The notes under the pieces were generated by a model. It was not told the origin of the DNA and made no database searches. It saw nothing but the letters and a program-made list of their open reading frames with translations. DNA of 64,000 nt from UBA7672 sp965229115. Lineage in GTDB: Bacteria > Pseudomonadota > Alphaproteobacteria > Caulobacterales > Hyphomonadaceae. The position numbers and the translations under genes were made by a program. The DNA lies in NCBI GenBank assembly GCA_965229115.1, contig CBDDIR010000003.1:3410001-3474000 (forward strand). The letters are read 5' to 3'. This document shows positions 1 through 7,073 of the stretch, in pieces (within the stretch, counting starts at the first letter, position 1; every line of letters begins with the position of its first letter).

Positions 1-555
1 ATCCTCGACCTCGCCATGATCGAGGCCGGCCGCATGGAACTCGAACTCTCGGAATTCTCCCTGCGCGGCGCCATTGAGGATGCCGTCGATCTCGTCGTCA
101 CCACGGCCGAGAACACGAAAGTGCGCGTCGAGATCCTGTGCGACGATCGCATCGGCAACATCCACGCCGACGAACGCCGCATCAAGCAGGTGCTCTTCAA
201 CCTGCTTACCAACGCCCTCCGCTTCACCGGCGCAGGCGGCTCGATCAAGATCGAAGCCTCCAAGCCCGTGCCGAGCGAGAACATCATCCGTCTCGCCGTC
301 TCCGACACAGGCAAAGGCATCGCGCCCGAGCGTCAGTCGTCCGTGTTCGATAGCTTCACCTCGGGCGACACCCGCGGCGCCGGCCTCGGCCTCGCCCTTG
401 TGCGCTCCTTCGTCGAACTCCACGGCGGCGACGTGAAGATGAAATCCACCCCCGGCGCCGGCACCTCGGTCATCTGCCACCTCCCCGAGATGGCCGTCCC
501 GAAACTCGCCCGCCCCGAGCTGGAACTCCTCCCGGAAGCCGTCGGCGCCCGCTAA
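1..555 (+). CDS. sensor histidine kinase, C-terminal part (5' end outside window)
   Basis: The reading frame is open at base 1, so the gene begins upstream. The visible part is the end of a HisKA dimerisation helix followed by a complete HATPase_c domain: N box (NLLTNALRF), G1 box (DTGKGIAPE), a short F box and the G2 box (GAGLGLALV). It would phosphorylate a response regulator that is not in the window. No receiver domain follows the ATPase, only about 25 extra residues ending in AVGAR. The input domain is missing, so the signal sensed cannot be stated. Confidence 0.85.
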   Translation: MLDLAMIEAGRMELELSEFSLRGAIEDAVDLVVTTAENTKVRVEILCDDRIGNIHADERRIKQVLFNLLTNALRFTGAGGSIKIEASKPVPSENIIRLAVSDTGKGIAPERQSSVFDSFTSGDTRGAGLGLALVRSFVELHGGDVKMKSTPGAGTSVICHLPEMAVPKLARPELELLPEAVGAR

Positions 556-583
556 GCGCAAACTCAACGATGAACCACGCTAC

Positions 584-738
584 ACGCGCCCGTCCTTCGA
601 CGGACGCACGCGAATGCGTGCTGCTCAGGATGAGCGCTACAGTTCCGCCTGTGCCTTGCCGAAAAGCGCCGCACTCCCCAAAGCGCTCATCCTGAGCAGC
701 GCAGCTCCGCTGCGCGTCCGTCGAAGGACGAGCGCGTG
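584..738. repeat. inverted pair of a dispersed repeat (repeat A)
   Basis: Two arms of about 55 bp (584-638 and 683-738) are imperfect inverted copies of each other, built around CGTCCTTCGACGGACG and CTCAGGATGAGCGCT. A third copy, nearly identical to the right arm, lies at 22288-22343. The arms lie in non-coding sequence after the kinase gene and could form a long hairpin. Function unknown; it resembles a small palindromic intergenic repeat. Confidence 0.75.
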
Positions 739-778
739 CTCACCAAACGCCGGTTTGGGGGATAGCGGTGGTGCAGAA

Positions 779-866
779 CTGTAGGACAGCCAAAAATCAT
801 CCCGAACAATCTCAACAGCTTGCACGCGCAAGTTGGGGGATAGAGCCCCGCAGAATCTACGGCGCC
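779..866 (-). repeat. dispersed repeat B, copy 1
   Basis: This 88-bp stretch matches, in inverted orientation, the stretch at 22608-22694 at high identity. Shared blocks include TGTAGGACAGCCAAAAATCA and CAAGTTGGGGGATAGAGCC. Both copies lie near repeat A, which suggests a compound intergenic element. Short open frames crossing it (for example 768-1211) show no protein-family signal and are not called. Confidence 0.75.
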
Positions 867-1448
867 GAAAACCAGCTTATACTGCAAGCGCACCTGACGA
901 AGGGAGGTCTTGGAGACGTCCAGCTCAAGACGTTGGGTCATTGGCCGACGTGGCCGCGTGGTGTCGGGGACTCTACCGTGCCCCTTCAAGCAAGTCGGGA
1001 AGGCCTGACAAGCCGACCCGGTGAATCGAACTGCGCAGCACTGCCTCCGGGGTCACTAACCGGAGGGTCCGTGGGAGTTCTGGACCATCTCCCCGACACG
1101 CCGAACCGATCACTGGCCACGGAGCTAAGGCCCCTGGGATTCATCCTTGGCGGTCGATTGCCAACTCCTGGATGCCATATCGGGAAGAACGGCCAAGCAC
1201 GGGGCGCGTGAAGACGCGCATCAGCTGATCGCAAGGTCAGCACAGGCACTACCCACGGCGTATCTACACGCGCCCCGCTCCCTCTTGGGAGAGACGAACA
1301 CAAGCATCCCGCAGGACACCGGTCCGTGCGAACGAGATCTTACGCTCGTCATTCCCGCCGCAGCGCAGCGAAGCGCCCCTCACGCACCGTTACATTGACG
1401 CCCGCGCCCCAGCAGGCGCAAATCGCCGCCAAAAGGGAGGACTACATA
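867..1448. other. gene-free stretch with several hairpins
   Basis: No convincing coding frame is visible before the start codon at 1449. Several short hairpins occur, the clearest being CCTCCGG (1044-1050) with CCGGAGG (1060-1066) around a 9-nt loop. I looked for tmRNA, RNase P RNA, SRP RNA and 6S RNA signatures and did not recognise any. It could hold an unrecognised structured RNA or old repeat debris. Confidence 0.4.
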
Positions 1449-2630
1449 ATGAGAAACGCCCTACGCCTCACGACCACCGCCGCAATCGCCCTCGCGCTAG
1501 CGGCTCCCGCCTTCGCGCAGAAACCCATCACCAAGCCGCCCGTCGCCTCCATCCTCACCTGGACAGAGAAGCAGCAGCTCGAACGCTATCCGAACATCGA
1601 AAGCGTCTATGCCGTCGCGCAGATCAAGAAGGGCGACAAGGTTCACGAACTCCCCGCCGGCACACCCGTCGATCCCAAGGTGAAGTTCGGAAGCAAGACC
1701 TCCACCGTCGACGCCTTCATGAAGGACAACCGCATCACCGGCGTGATCGCGATCAAGGACGGCAAGGTCGTCCTCGAGAAATACGCCCTCGGCCGCAAGC
1801 CCACCGATCGCTGGACGTCCTTCTCCGTCGCCAAGTCCGTCACCGCCACGCTCATCGGCGCCGCCGTGAAGGACCGCTACATCGACTCCATCTACGACCC
1901 GATCACCAAATACATCCCCGAGCTCGAGGGCACCGTATATGACGGCGTCAGCCTCCGCCGCGTGATGACCATGACGTCCGGCGTCAAATGGAACGAGGAC
2001 TACGCCAACCCGAAATCGGATGTCGCTCAGGCCGGCCTCTCCGAATGGAAGGGTGGCACGAACCCGCTCGTCGCCTACATGAGCAAGCTCAAGCGCGAAG
2101 CTCCCGCCGGCTCTAAGTGGGTGTACAAGACGGGCGAGACGGATCTCGCCGGCATCGCCCTCGGCCGCGCACTCGCCGGCAAGGGCATCGCACAATACGC
2201 CTCCGAAAAACTCTGGGCGCCCTATGGCATGGAGCAGGACGCGATCTGGATGGTCGACAAGGCCGGCCATGAACGCGGCGGCTGCTGCATGTCGATGACG
2301 CTGCGCGACTATGCCCGCATCGGAACCTTCATGCTCGGCGGCGGCGAGATCAACGGCAAGTCGATCCTGCCTGCCGGCTGGGTCGAGGAAGCCACCACCA
2401 ATCACGTCCCCGGCAAGCAGGCCGAGAAGGACAGCTATGGCTACTTCTGGTGGCCGATGGAAAACGGTTATCGCGCCGTCGGCATCTTCGGCCAGGGCAT
2501 CTATGTTTACCCGGAAGAGAACCTGGTCATCGCCGTCAACTCGGCCATGAAGAAAGCCTCCGACAAGACGCAGAGCCAGAAGATGGGCGCCCTCATCGGC
2601 TCCATTCGCGCCGCCGCCAATGGTGAATGA
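1449..2630 (+). CDS. exported serine hydrolase, class C beta-lactamase/6-aminohexanoate-dimer hydrolase family
   Basis: The 393-residue protein has an N-terminal signal peptide ending at AFAQ, then a beta-lactamase-like (serine esterase/EstB/NylB) fold. The SxxK nucleophile motif is visible as SVAK in SFSVAKSVTATLIG. A Tyr-bearing loop (DYANPKSD) follows about 60 residues later and could supply the YxN-type general base. The start at 1449 is chosen because it follows AAAGGGAGG and opens the signal peptide; the frame is open further upstream only by chance. The family includes penicillin-binding-like peptidases, esterases and amide hydrolases, so the substrate is unknown. A hairpin terminator-like structure follows. 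Confidence 0.85.
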   Translation: MRNALRLTTTAAIALALAAPAFAQKPITKPPVASILTWTEKQQLERYPNIESVYAVAQIKKGDKVHELPAGTPVDPKVKFGSKTSTVDAFMKDNRITGVIAIKDGKVVLEKYALGRKPTDRWTSFSVAKSVTATLIGAAVKDRYIDSIYDPITKYIPELEGTVYDGVSLRRVMTMTSGVKWNEDYANPKSDVAQAGLSEWKGGTNPLVAYMSKLKREAPAGSKWVYKTGETDLAGIALGRALAGKGIAQYASEKLWAPYGMEQDAIWMVDKAGHERGGCCMSMTLRDYARIGTFMLGGGEINGKSILPAGWVEEATTNHVPGKQAEKDSYGYFWWPMENGYRAVGIFGQGIYVYPEENLVIAVNSAMKKASDKTQSQKMGALIGSIRAAANGE

Positions 2631-2649
2631 CGCGAACAAGTGACAACCC

Positions 2650-2689
2650 GTAGCGGGGGACCGAAGTTGACAGTTGGTCCCCCCGCTAC
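2650..2689 (+). terminator. strong GC hairpin after the serine hydrolase gene
   Basis: GTAGCGGGGGACC (2650-2662) pairs with GGTCCCCCCGCTAC (2676-2689) with one bulged base. The loop is about 13 nt. There is no clear T run after it, so it may be a weak terminator or an mRNA-end stabiliser. Confidence 0.5.
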
Positions 2690-2701
2690 AATCTTGCCCC
2701 C

Positions 2702-3073
2702 ATGTTCGCGATGCTGACCCGCATAATGCTGGCGTTCTGCACGGCCTTTGTCTTCACCGGACAAATGGAAGCCGCCGCGGAGCATTGCGCGCGTCTCGCC
2801 CTCGCCGCCGAACACGCCACGCACGAGGCGGCCACTCCGGCAGCCGAAACGCCAGACTGCCACGACAGCAAGCCCGCGGCCCCTGCTCACCACTCCACCC
2901 ACACCAAGGCGCCCGCCGATCATTGCGAATGCATCGCCGCGCTGAAGATGTGCAGCCAACTGCCCGTCGCCTTCGCCAGCCACGCCATCACGCCCTACGC
3001 CTGGCTCGAAGCCGCCACGCCCTACTTCGCCTCCACCACCCCCGCCCCCGACTGGCGCCCCCCACGCGCCTGA
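2702..3073 (+). CDS. small exported His/Cys-rich protein of unknown function
   Basis: The 123-residue product has a hydrophobic N-terminal segment (MLTRIMLAFCTAFVF), then an Ala/His/Cys-rich region with CHDSK, HHSTH and HCEC motifs that could bind metal. It lies 46 bp upstream of the His/Met-rich outer-membrane protein gene on the same strand, so the two are probably co-transcribed. Small proteins of this look occur near copper-handling genes in alphaproteobacteria; a metal-homeostasis role is inference. I do not recognise a named family. Confidence 0.6.
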   Translation: MFAMLTRIMLAFCTAFVFTGQMEAAAEHCARLALAAEHATHEAATPAAETPDCHDSKPAAPAHHSTHTKAPADHCECIAALKMCSQLPVAFASHAITPYAWLEAATPYFASTTPAPDWRPPRA

Positions 3074-3119
3074 CCTGAACCTCGCCACTCCCCAGAGATT
3101 CACGTCAGGAAAAATTCCA

Positions 3120-4526
3120 ATGACACGCTTAGCCTTGATCGCTTCGGCGATCCTGATTGCGCCATCCGCGATGGCGCAGGTCACCGACCATTCCGCCCAC
3201 GAAGGCCACACGCCTCCCGCGGAACAAGCGCCTGCCAAACCCGCCGAAGATCACAGCCAGATGGACCATTCAAAGATGGACCACGGCCAGATGAATAGCG
3301 GCCAGATGGATCATGGCGACATGAACCACGGCGAACGCATCTACACAGCAGCCGCCTGGCATGAAGGTGCACTGAGTTTCTATCCGTTGTCGCGTGAAGG
3401 CTCGGGCACAAGCTGGATTCCAGAGGACTCCACCCATACCGGCCTTCACGATCAAGTTGGCGACTGGATGGTGATGACCCATGCAACCGTTGACGGCATT
3501 TATTCGCAGCAAGATGGCCCCAGAGGCGACGAGAAGACGTTCATTGCCGGGATGCTGATGGCCTCCGCCCAACGCAAATTCGACAATGGCGGAAAGCTCA
3601 GTCTCAGAGCCATGATGAGCCCAGATCCCCTAATGGGCAAAAGCGGTTACCCACTTCTACTGGCTGCAGGCGAGACTGCTGATGGCGAGCATACGCTGGT
3701 CGACCGCCAGCATCCGCACGATCTCTTCATGGAGCTTTCGGCCACATACTCGCATACGGTGAACGACACCGACAGCATCTTCGTCTATGGCGGCCTACCC
3801 GGCGAACCCGCCTTCGGCCCGCCCGCCTTCATGCACCGCCCCGCCGCGATGGTGAGCCCCGAAGCCCCCATCACCCACCACTGGCTGGACTCCACCCACA
3901 TCACCTTCGGCGTCCTCACCGCCGGCTGGGTGCACGACAATTTCAAGATCGAAGCCTCCCGCTTCCGCGGCCGCGAGCCGGATCAGGAACGGTACGACAT
4001 CGAAACCGGCGAGCTCGATTCCTCCGCCGTCCGCCTCTCGTGGAACCCCACGCAGAACTGGGCGCTGCAGGCGAGCTGGGCCGACGTCGTCAGCCCTGAA
4101 CAACTCGAACCCGACGTAGACGTGACGAAGTATTCGGCCAGCGCGCTCTACACGCAGAGGCTGGCCAACAATGGCGAACTCGCCTTCACCGCCGCCTTCG
4201 CCCGCAAGGACACCAGCGAGGACGTCACGCTGGATGCCTGGCTGGCCGAAGCCAGCTGGTCGCCTAATGCCGACTGGACGATCTTCTCACGCGCCGAGGC
4301 GATTCAGACCGACGAACTCGGCGGAGACCACCACGCCGGCCACGGCCCGGTGGAAGACGTGCAACGCATCAATATCGGCGTCGCAAGAAACTTCCGCCTC
4401 ACCGATACGGTTGTCCTCGCCCTCGGCGCGTCCATCACGCAGAACTGGGTCAGCGACACGCTCTCCCCGCTCTATGGCGGCGACCCGACGGGCGCGATGG
4501 CGTTCGTCAGGTTGAAGATCGGCTGA
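3120..4526 (+). CDS. outer-membrane beta-barrel-like protein with His/Met-rich N-terminus, probable metal-related
   Basis: The 468-residue protein has a signal peptide ending at AMAQ. Residues about 20-75 are rich in MDH/NHG repeats (MDHSKMDHGQM style), like the copper-binding regions of CopB-type proteins. The rest alternates short hydrophobic and aromatic strands (ASWSPNADWTIFSRAEA, INIGVARNFRLT) and ends in a phenylalanine-containing strand, typical of a beta-barrel. It is not a classical CopB sequence beyond the Met/His region. With its upstream small His/Cys-rich neighbour it suggests copper or other soft-metal handling at the outer membrane. A perfect hairpin terminator follows the stop codon. 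Confidence 0.7.
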   Translation: MTRLALIASAILIAPSAMAQVTDHSAHEGHTPPAEQAPAKPAEDHSQMDHSKMDHGQMNSGQMDHGDMNHGERIYTAAAWHEGALSFYPLSREGSGTSWIPEDSTHTGLHDQVGDWMVMTHATVDGIYSQQDGPRGDEKTFIAGMLMASAQRKFDNGGKLSLRAMMSPDPLMGKSGYPLLLAAGETADGEHTLVDRQHPHDLFMELSATYSHTVNDTDSIFVYGGLPGEPAFGPPAFMHRPAAMVSPEAPITHHWLDSTHITFGVLTAGWVHDNFKIEASRFRGREPDQERYDIETGELDSSAVRLSWNPTQNWALQASWADVVSPEQLEPDVDVTKYSASALYTQRLANNGELAFTAAFARKDTSEDVTLDAWLAEASWSPNADWTIFSRAEAIQTDELGGDHHAGHGPVEDVQRINIGVARNFRLTDTVVLALGASITQNWVSDTLSPLYGGDPTGAMAFVRLKIG

Positions 4527-4532
4527 AACAAG

Positions 4533-4570
4533 AACGCGCAGGATGTTGGAGCATCCTGCGCGTTATTTTC
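4533..4570 (+). terminator. rho-independent terminator
   Basis: AACGCGCAGGATG (4533-4545) and CATCCTGCGCGTT (4552-4564) form a perfect 13-bp stem with a 6-nt loop, followed by ATTTTC. It ends the His/Met-rich outer-membrane gene and lies between it and the convergent fliE gene. Confidence 0.85.
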
Positions 4571-4600
4571 TGAAGCTACGAAACAGGTGCGCTACGCAGC

Positions 4601-4915
4601 CTAGATCGGCATCCGCATGATCTCTTGATACGCCTTGATCACTTCGTCGCGCACCGCAATCACGGTTTCCATCGTGGCCTCGGCAGCAGCGACAGCCGTC
4701 ACCACATCAACGAGATCGCCACGGCCCATCGCCGCATTGGTGACCGCAGTCTCGGCCGCATTGCCGGCGCCGGTGAGCGAGCCAACAGCCGTATTGAGAA
4801 TGTCGCCGAAGCCAGCGCCCCCAACGCCGCCTGCTTCCTTGCCGCCCGACATGTTGCCGAGCGTCTGCGCAACGCCGCCATACGCCTTGACCGCTGAAAG
4901 ACCCAGATCAGACAT
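4601..4915 (-). CDS. fliE: flagellar hook-basal body protein FliE
   Basis: The 104-residue protein has the FliE C-terminal half: a long helix (AAEATMETVIAVRDEVIKAY) followed by the conserved ending QEIMRMPI. FliE joins the MS ring to the proximal rod (FlgB). It is the last gene of the flgB-flgC-fliE operon, 10 bp after flgC. The N-terminal third is glycine-rich and poorly conserved, as is usual for this family. Confidence 0.92.
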   Translation of the reverse strand: MSDLGLSAVKAYGGVAQTLGNMSGGKEAGGVGGAGFGDILNTAVGSLTGAGNAAETAVTNAAMGRGDLVDVVTAVAAAEATMETVIAVRDEVIKAYQEIMRMPI

Positions 4916-4925
4916 CTACCTGATC

Positions 4926-5342
4926 CTACGCTTTAAGCAGCGAGACGACGCCGAGCATCATGGCGCGGCTGGATTCGATCACGTTGAGGTTGGCCTCGTA
5001 GGCGCGCTGCGCCTCGCGGAGATCGGCCATCTCGATGAGCGACGAAACGTTGGATGTCTTCACATAGCCATTAGCGTCAGCCGCAGGGTGCGAAGGATCG
5101 TACTTGATCTGGAACGGCGACTGATCCTCGCGCGCGCCGGTCACCTTCACCGTATTGGCGCCGACTTCCTTGTCGAAGAAGGTGCGGAAGACCGGAGCCT
5201 TGCGACGATACGGGTCGCCGCCGGGCGTTGAAGCCGTGGTGTCTGCGTTCGCCAGGTTCTCGGCGGAGATACGAATGCGCACCGTCTGCGCACGCAGTCC
5301 GGTTGCGGCCGCGCCCATGGCGGACATGAGATCTGAGGACAT
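4926..5342 (-). CDS. flgC: flagellar proximal rod protein FlgC
   Basis: The 138-residue product has the usual FlgC length. It shows the N-terminal rod motif (ISAENLANADT) and a C-terminal helix (YEANLNVIESSRAMMLGVVSLL) typical of rod proteins. It assembles into the flagellar rod crossing the periplasm. It lies between flgB (29 bp upstream) and fliE (10 bp downstream). Confidence 0.94.
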   Translation of the reverse strand: MSSDLMSAMGAAATGLRAQTVRIRISAENLANADTTASTPGGDPYRRKAPVFRTFFDKEVGANTVKVTGAREDQSPFQIKYDPSHPAADANGYVKTSNVSSLIEMADLREAQRAYEANLNVIESSRAMMLGVVSLLKA

Positions 5343-5371
5343 GTTCGTCTCCTACTTGGCTCCGCTCGCGC

Positions 5372-5812
5372 TCACCGGCCGGGTGAACGCGACGCCAGCC
5401 GCAGCAGGCCCAGACTCTTCTGGTACAGGCCAACCATTGTCTCGAAATCCATTCGGGTTTCGGCAACTTTCATCATCTGCTCCTCGACCACCACGGCATT
5501 GCCGTCGAGCGTGGTTTCGGAGTCGGGTGTCTTTGTCGTAGCCATCAGGCCGCTGGCGCCCGAAGCAGGCGGCGCCATGTGTCCCGCCTGGGTCGCAACC
5601 ATCGCGGTGCGAGCCGGCCCAGCCGCTCCCCCGCTGCGGCCAGCCATGCGCTGCAAGGTCGCAGAGAAGGCTTCCTGGTTTATGTCGTTGGGCACGTAGC
5701 CGGGCGTCGATACGTTGGCGACGTTCTGCGCGACCACTTTCTGGCGTTCGCCCAGCATTTGCAGGCGCGCCTTCATCAGCGAGAAGACCGTCATCTGGGT
5801 AGGATCAGCCAT
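5372..5812 (-). CDS. flgB: flagellar proximal rod protein FlgB
   Basis: The 146-residue protein has the FlgB hallmark VVAQNVANVSTPGYVPND near the N-terminus and a C-terminal helix (ETMVGLYQKSLGLLRLA). FlgB is the most proximal rod subunit. It is the first gene of the flgB-flgC-fliE operon; a TTAA-N7-TTAA box lies about 40-55 bp upstream of the start, suggesting cell-cycle (CtrA) control. Confidence 0.94.
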   Translation of the reverse strand: MADPTQMTVFSLMKARLQMLGERQKVVAQNVANVSTPGYVPNDINQEAFSATLQRMAGRSGGAAGPARTAMVATQAGHMAPPASGASGLMATTKTPDSETTLDGNAVVVEEQMMKVAETRMDFETMVGLYQKSLGLLRLASRSPGR

Positions 5813-5853
5813 GGGCCAGCGCCCCTTTCACTAGGCAGATTTGACCTGTTTGA

Positions 5854-5868
5854 TTAAGGCACCCTTAA
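5854..5868 (-). promoter_or_regulatory. CtrA-type box (TTAA-N7-TTAA)
   Basis: TTAA at 5854-5857 and TTAA at 5865-5868 are separated by exactly 7 bases, the full CtrA consensus known from Caulobacter flagellar promoters. It lies upstream of flgB in the divergent flgB/fliO intergenic region. Confidence 0.7.
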
Positions 5869-5884
5869 AATCCGTCGGCTTGCG

Positions 5885-5899
5885 TTAACCTTCCGTTTA
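5885..5899 (+). promoter_or_regulatory. second CtrA-like box (TTAA-N7-TTTA)
   Basis: TTAA at 5885-5888 and TTTA at 5896-5899 with 7-base spacing, one mismatch from the CtrA consensus and followed by C. It lies nearer the fliO start, so each divergent operon may have its own box. Confidence 0.5.
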
Positions 5900-5937
5900 C
5901 CGGCATTTCCGATGGATTAACCAAGAAACCGGCCCGA

Positions 5938-6279
5938 ATGGCCGCAGCTTGGCGTCCGAACATGGACCTGCTCTCGATCCTGAAGTCCGTCGCGGCGCTT
6001 GCGTTCGTGCTCGGCATCCTGCTCGGCGGGGCTTACCTGCTGCGCAAGTATGGAAGCCGTATCGGCCTCAAGGCCGGCATTGTTTCCACCGATCTCAAAG
6101 TCACCGAATGGCGCACGCTGGATATGCGGCGGAAGCTGGCTGTCGTGCGCTGGGGCGACAAGGAGCACCTCGTCTGTCTGGCGCCGACGGGCGACATGCT
6201 GATCGCCTCGCGTGAAGCGCCGCCGTCGTTCAAGCCGATTGAGCCGGATGATGCTGCGAAGGGCGGTTCGCAGTCATGA
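5938..6279 (+). CDS. fliO: flagellar biosynthesis protein FliO
   Basis: The short protein (113 residues, or 105 if the ATG at 5962 is used) has a single membrane segment (VAALAFVLGILLGGAYLL) and then a basic cytoplasmic domain with the FliO-like stretch RRKLAVVRWGDKEHLVCL. FliO helps assemble the FliP ring of the flagellar export gate. The stop overlaps the fliP start as ATGA, so translation is probably coupled. The alternative start at 5962 (MDLLSILK) fits the usual short N-terminus. Confidence 0.85.
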   Translation: MAAAWRPNMDLLSILKSVAALAFVLGILLGGAYLLRKYGSRIGLKAGIVSTDLKVTEWRTLDMRRKLAVVRWGDKEHLVCLAPTGDMLIASREAPPSFKPIEPDDAAKGGSQS

Positions 6280-7046
6280 TCCGTCACGCTCGTAAACTTC
6301 TGCCGGCGCTTCGTTACTTGCCGGTGCTGGCGCTCGCTGGCGTCATCGCGCCCGAAGCGCTGCCGCAGACGATCTCGGTCGATCTCGGCACAGGACAAGG
6401 CCTGACCTCCGGCATCGTGCAGATGGTGGCGGCTATCACGGTGCTGTCGCTGGCGCCGTCGATCCTGGTGATGACCACGTCGTTCGTGCGGATCGTGGTG
6501 GTGCTGTCGCTGCTGCGCACAGCCATCGGCCTGCAGAACGCGCCGCCGAACTCGGTGGTGATCTCGCTCTCGCTGTTCCTGACGGCATTCGTCATGACGC
6601 CGACTTTCATGGCGTCGTATGAGGCGGGCATTCAGCCCTACATGGCGGAAGCGATCACACTGGAAGAAGCAATCCCGCGTGCGCTGGGCCCGGTGCAGGC
6701 CTTCATGGGCCAGCATGCGAACCCACAGGATGTCGCGCTGTTCGCCAACATGGCGAAGATCGAGAACCTGCAGAGCCCGGAGACAGCGCCGTTCCACGTT
6801 CTGGCCCCGGCCTTCATGATCTCCGAACTGAAGCGCGCCTTCGAAATCGGTTTCATGGTGTTCCTGCCCTTCCTCGTCATCGATCTCGTTGTGTCGTCGA
6901 TCCTGATGGCGATGGGCATGATGATGTTGCCGCCCGTAACCATCTCGCTGCCGTTCAAGCTGATCTTCTTCGTGCTGGTCGATGGCTGGCGAATGCTGGC
7001 GGGATCGCTGGTCGAAAGCTTCATGAGCGGCCCGCCTTCCGGATAG
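6276..7046 (+). CDS. fliP: flagellar type III export gate protein FliP
   Basis: The 256-residue protein has a cleavable-type N-terminus, then the highly conserved FliP membrane core: SFVRIVVVLSLLRTAIG, LFLTAFVMTP, FMISELKRAFEIGF and a C-terminal LIFFVLVDGW. FliP forms the pentameric export-gate core with FliQ and FliR. It follows fliO with an ATGA overlap. The usual downstream gene fliQ is not here; dnaE2 converges instead, 27 bp away. Confidence 0.96.
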   Translation: MIRHARKLLPALRYLPVLALAGVIAPEALPQTISVDLGTGQGLTSGIVQMVAAITVLSLAPSILVMTTSFVRIVVVLSLLRTAIGLQNAPPNSVVISLSLFLTAFVMTPTFMASYEAGIQPYMAEAITLEEAIPRALGPVQAFMGQHANPQDVALFANMAKIENLQSPETAPFHVLAPAFMISELKRAFEIGFMVFLPFLVIDLVVSSILMAMGMMMLPPVTISLPFKLIFFVLVDGWRMLAGSLVESFMSGPPSG

Positions 7047-7073
7047 ACTGGCGGGATAGTCTGGCGGAACAGG

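Noticed and set aside
768..1211. 147-residue plus-strand open frame in the repeat region
   Set aside because: It begins within repeat B and shows no family signal; the other copy of the repeat gives the same peptide fragment in reverse context.
1497..2639. 380-residue open frame on the minus strand
   Set aside because: Antisense to the serine hydrolase; Gly/Asp/Ala-rich shadow without motifs.
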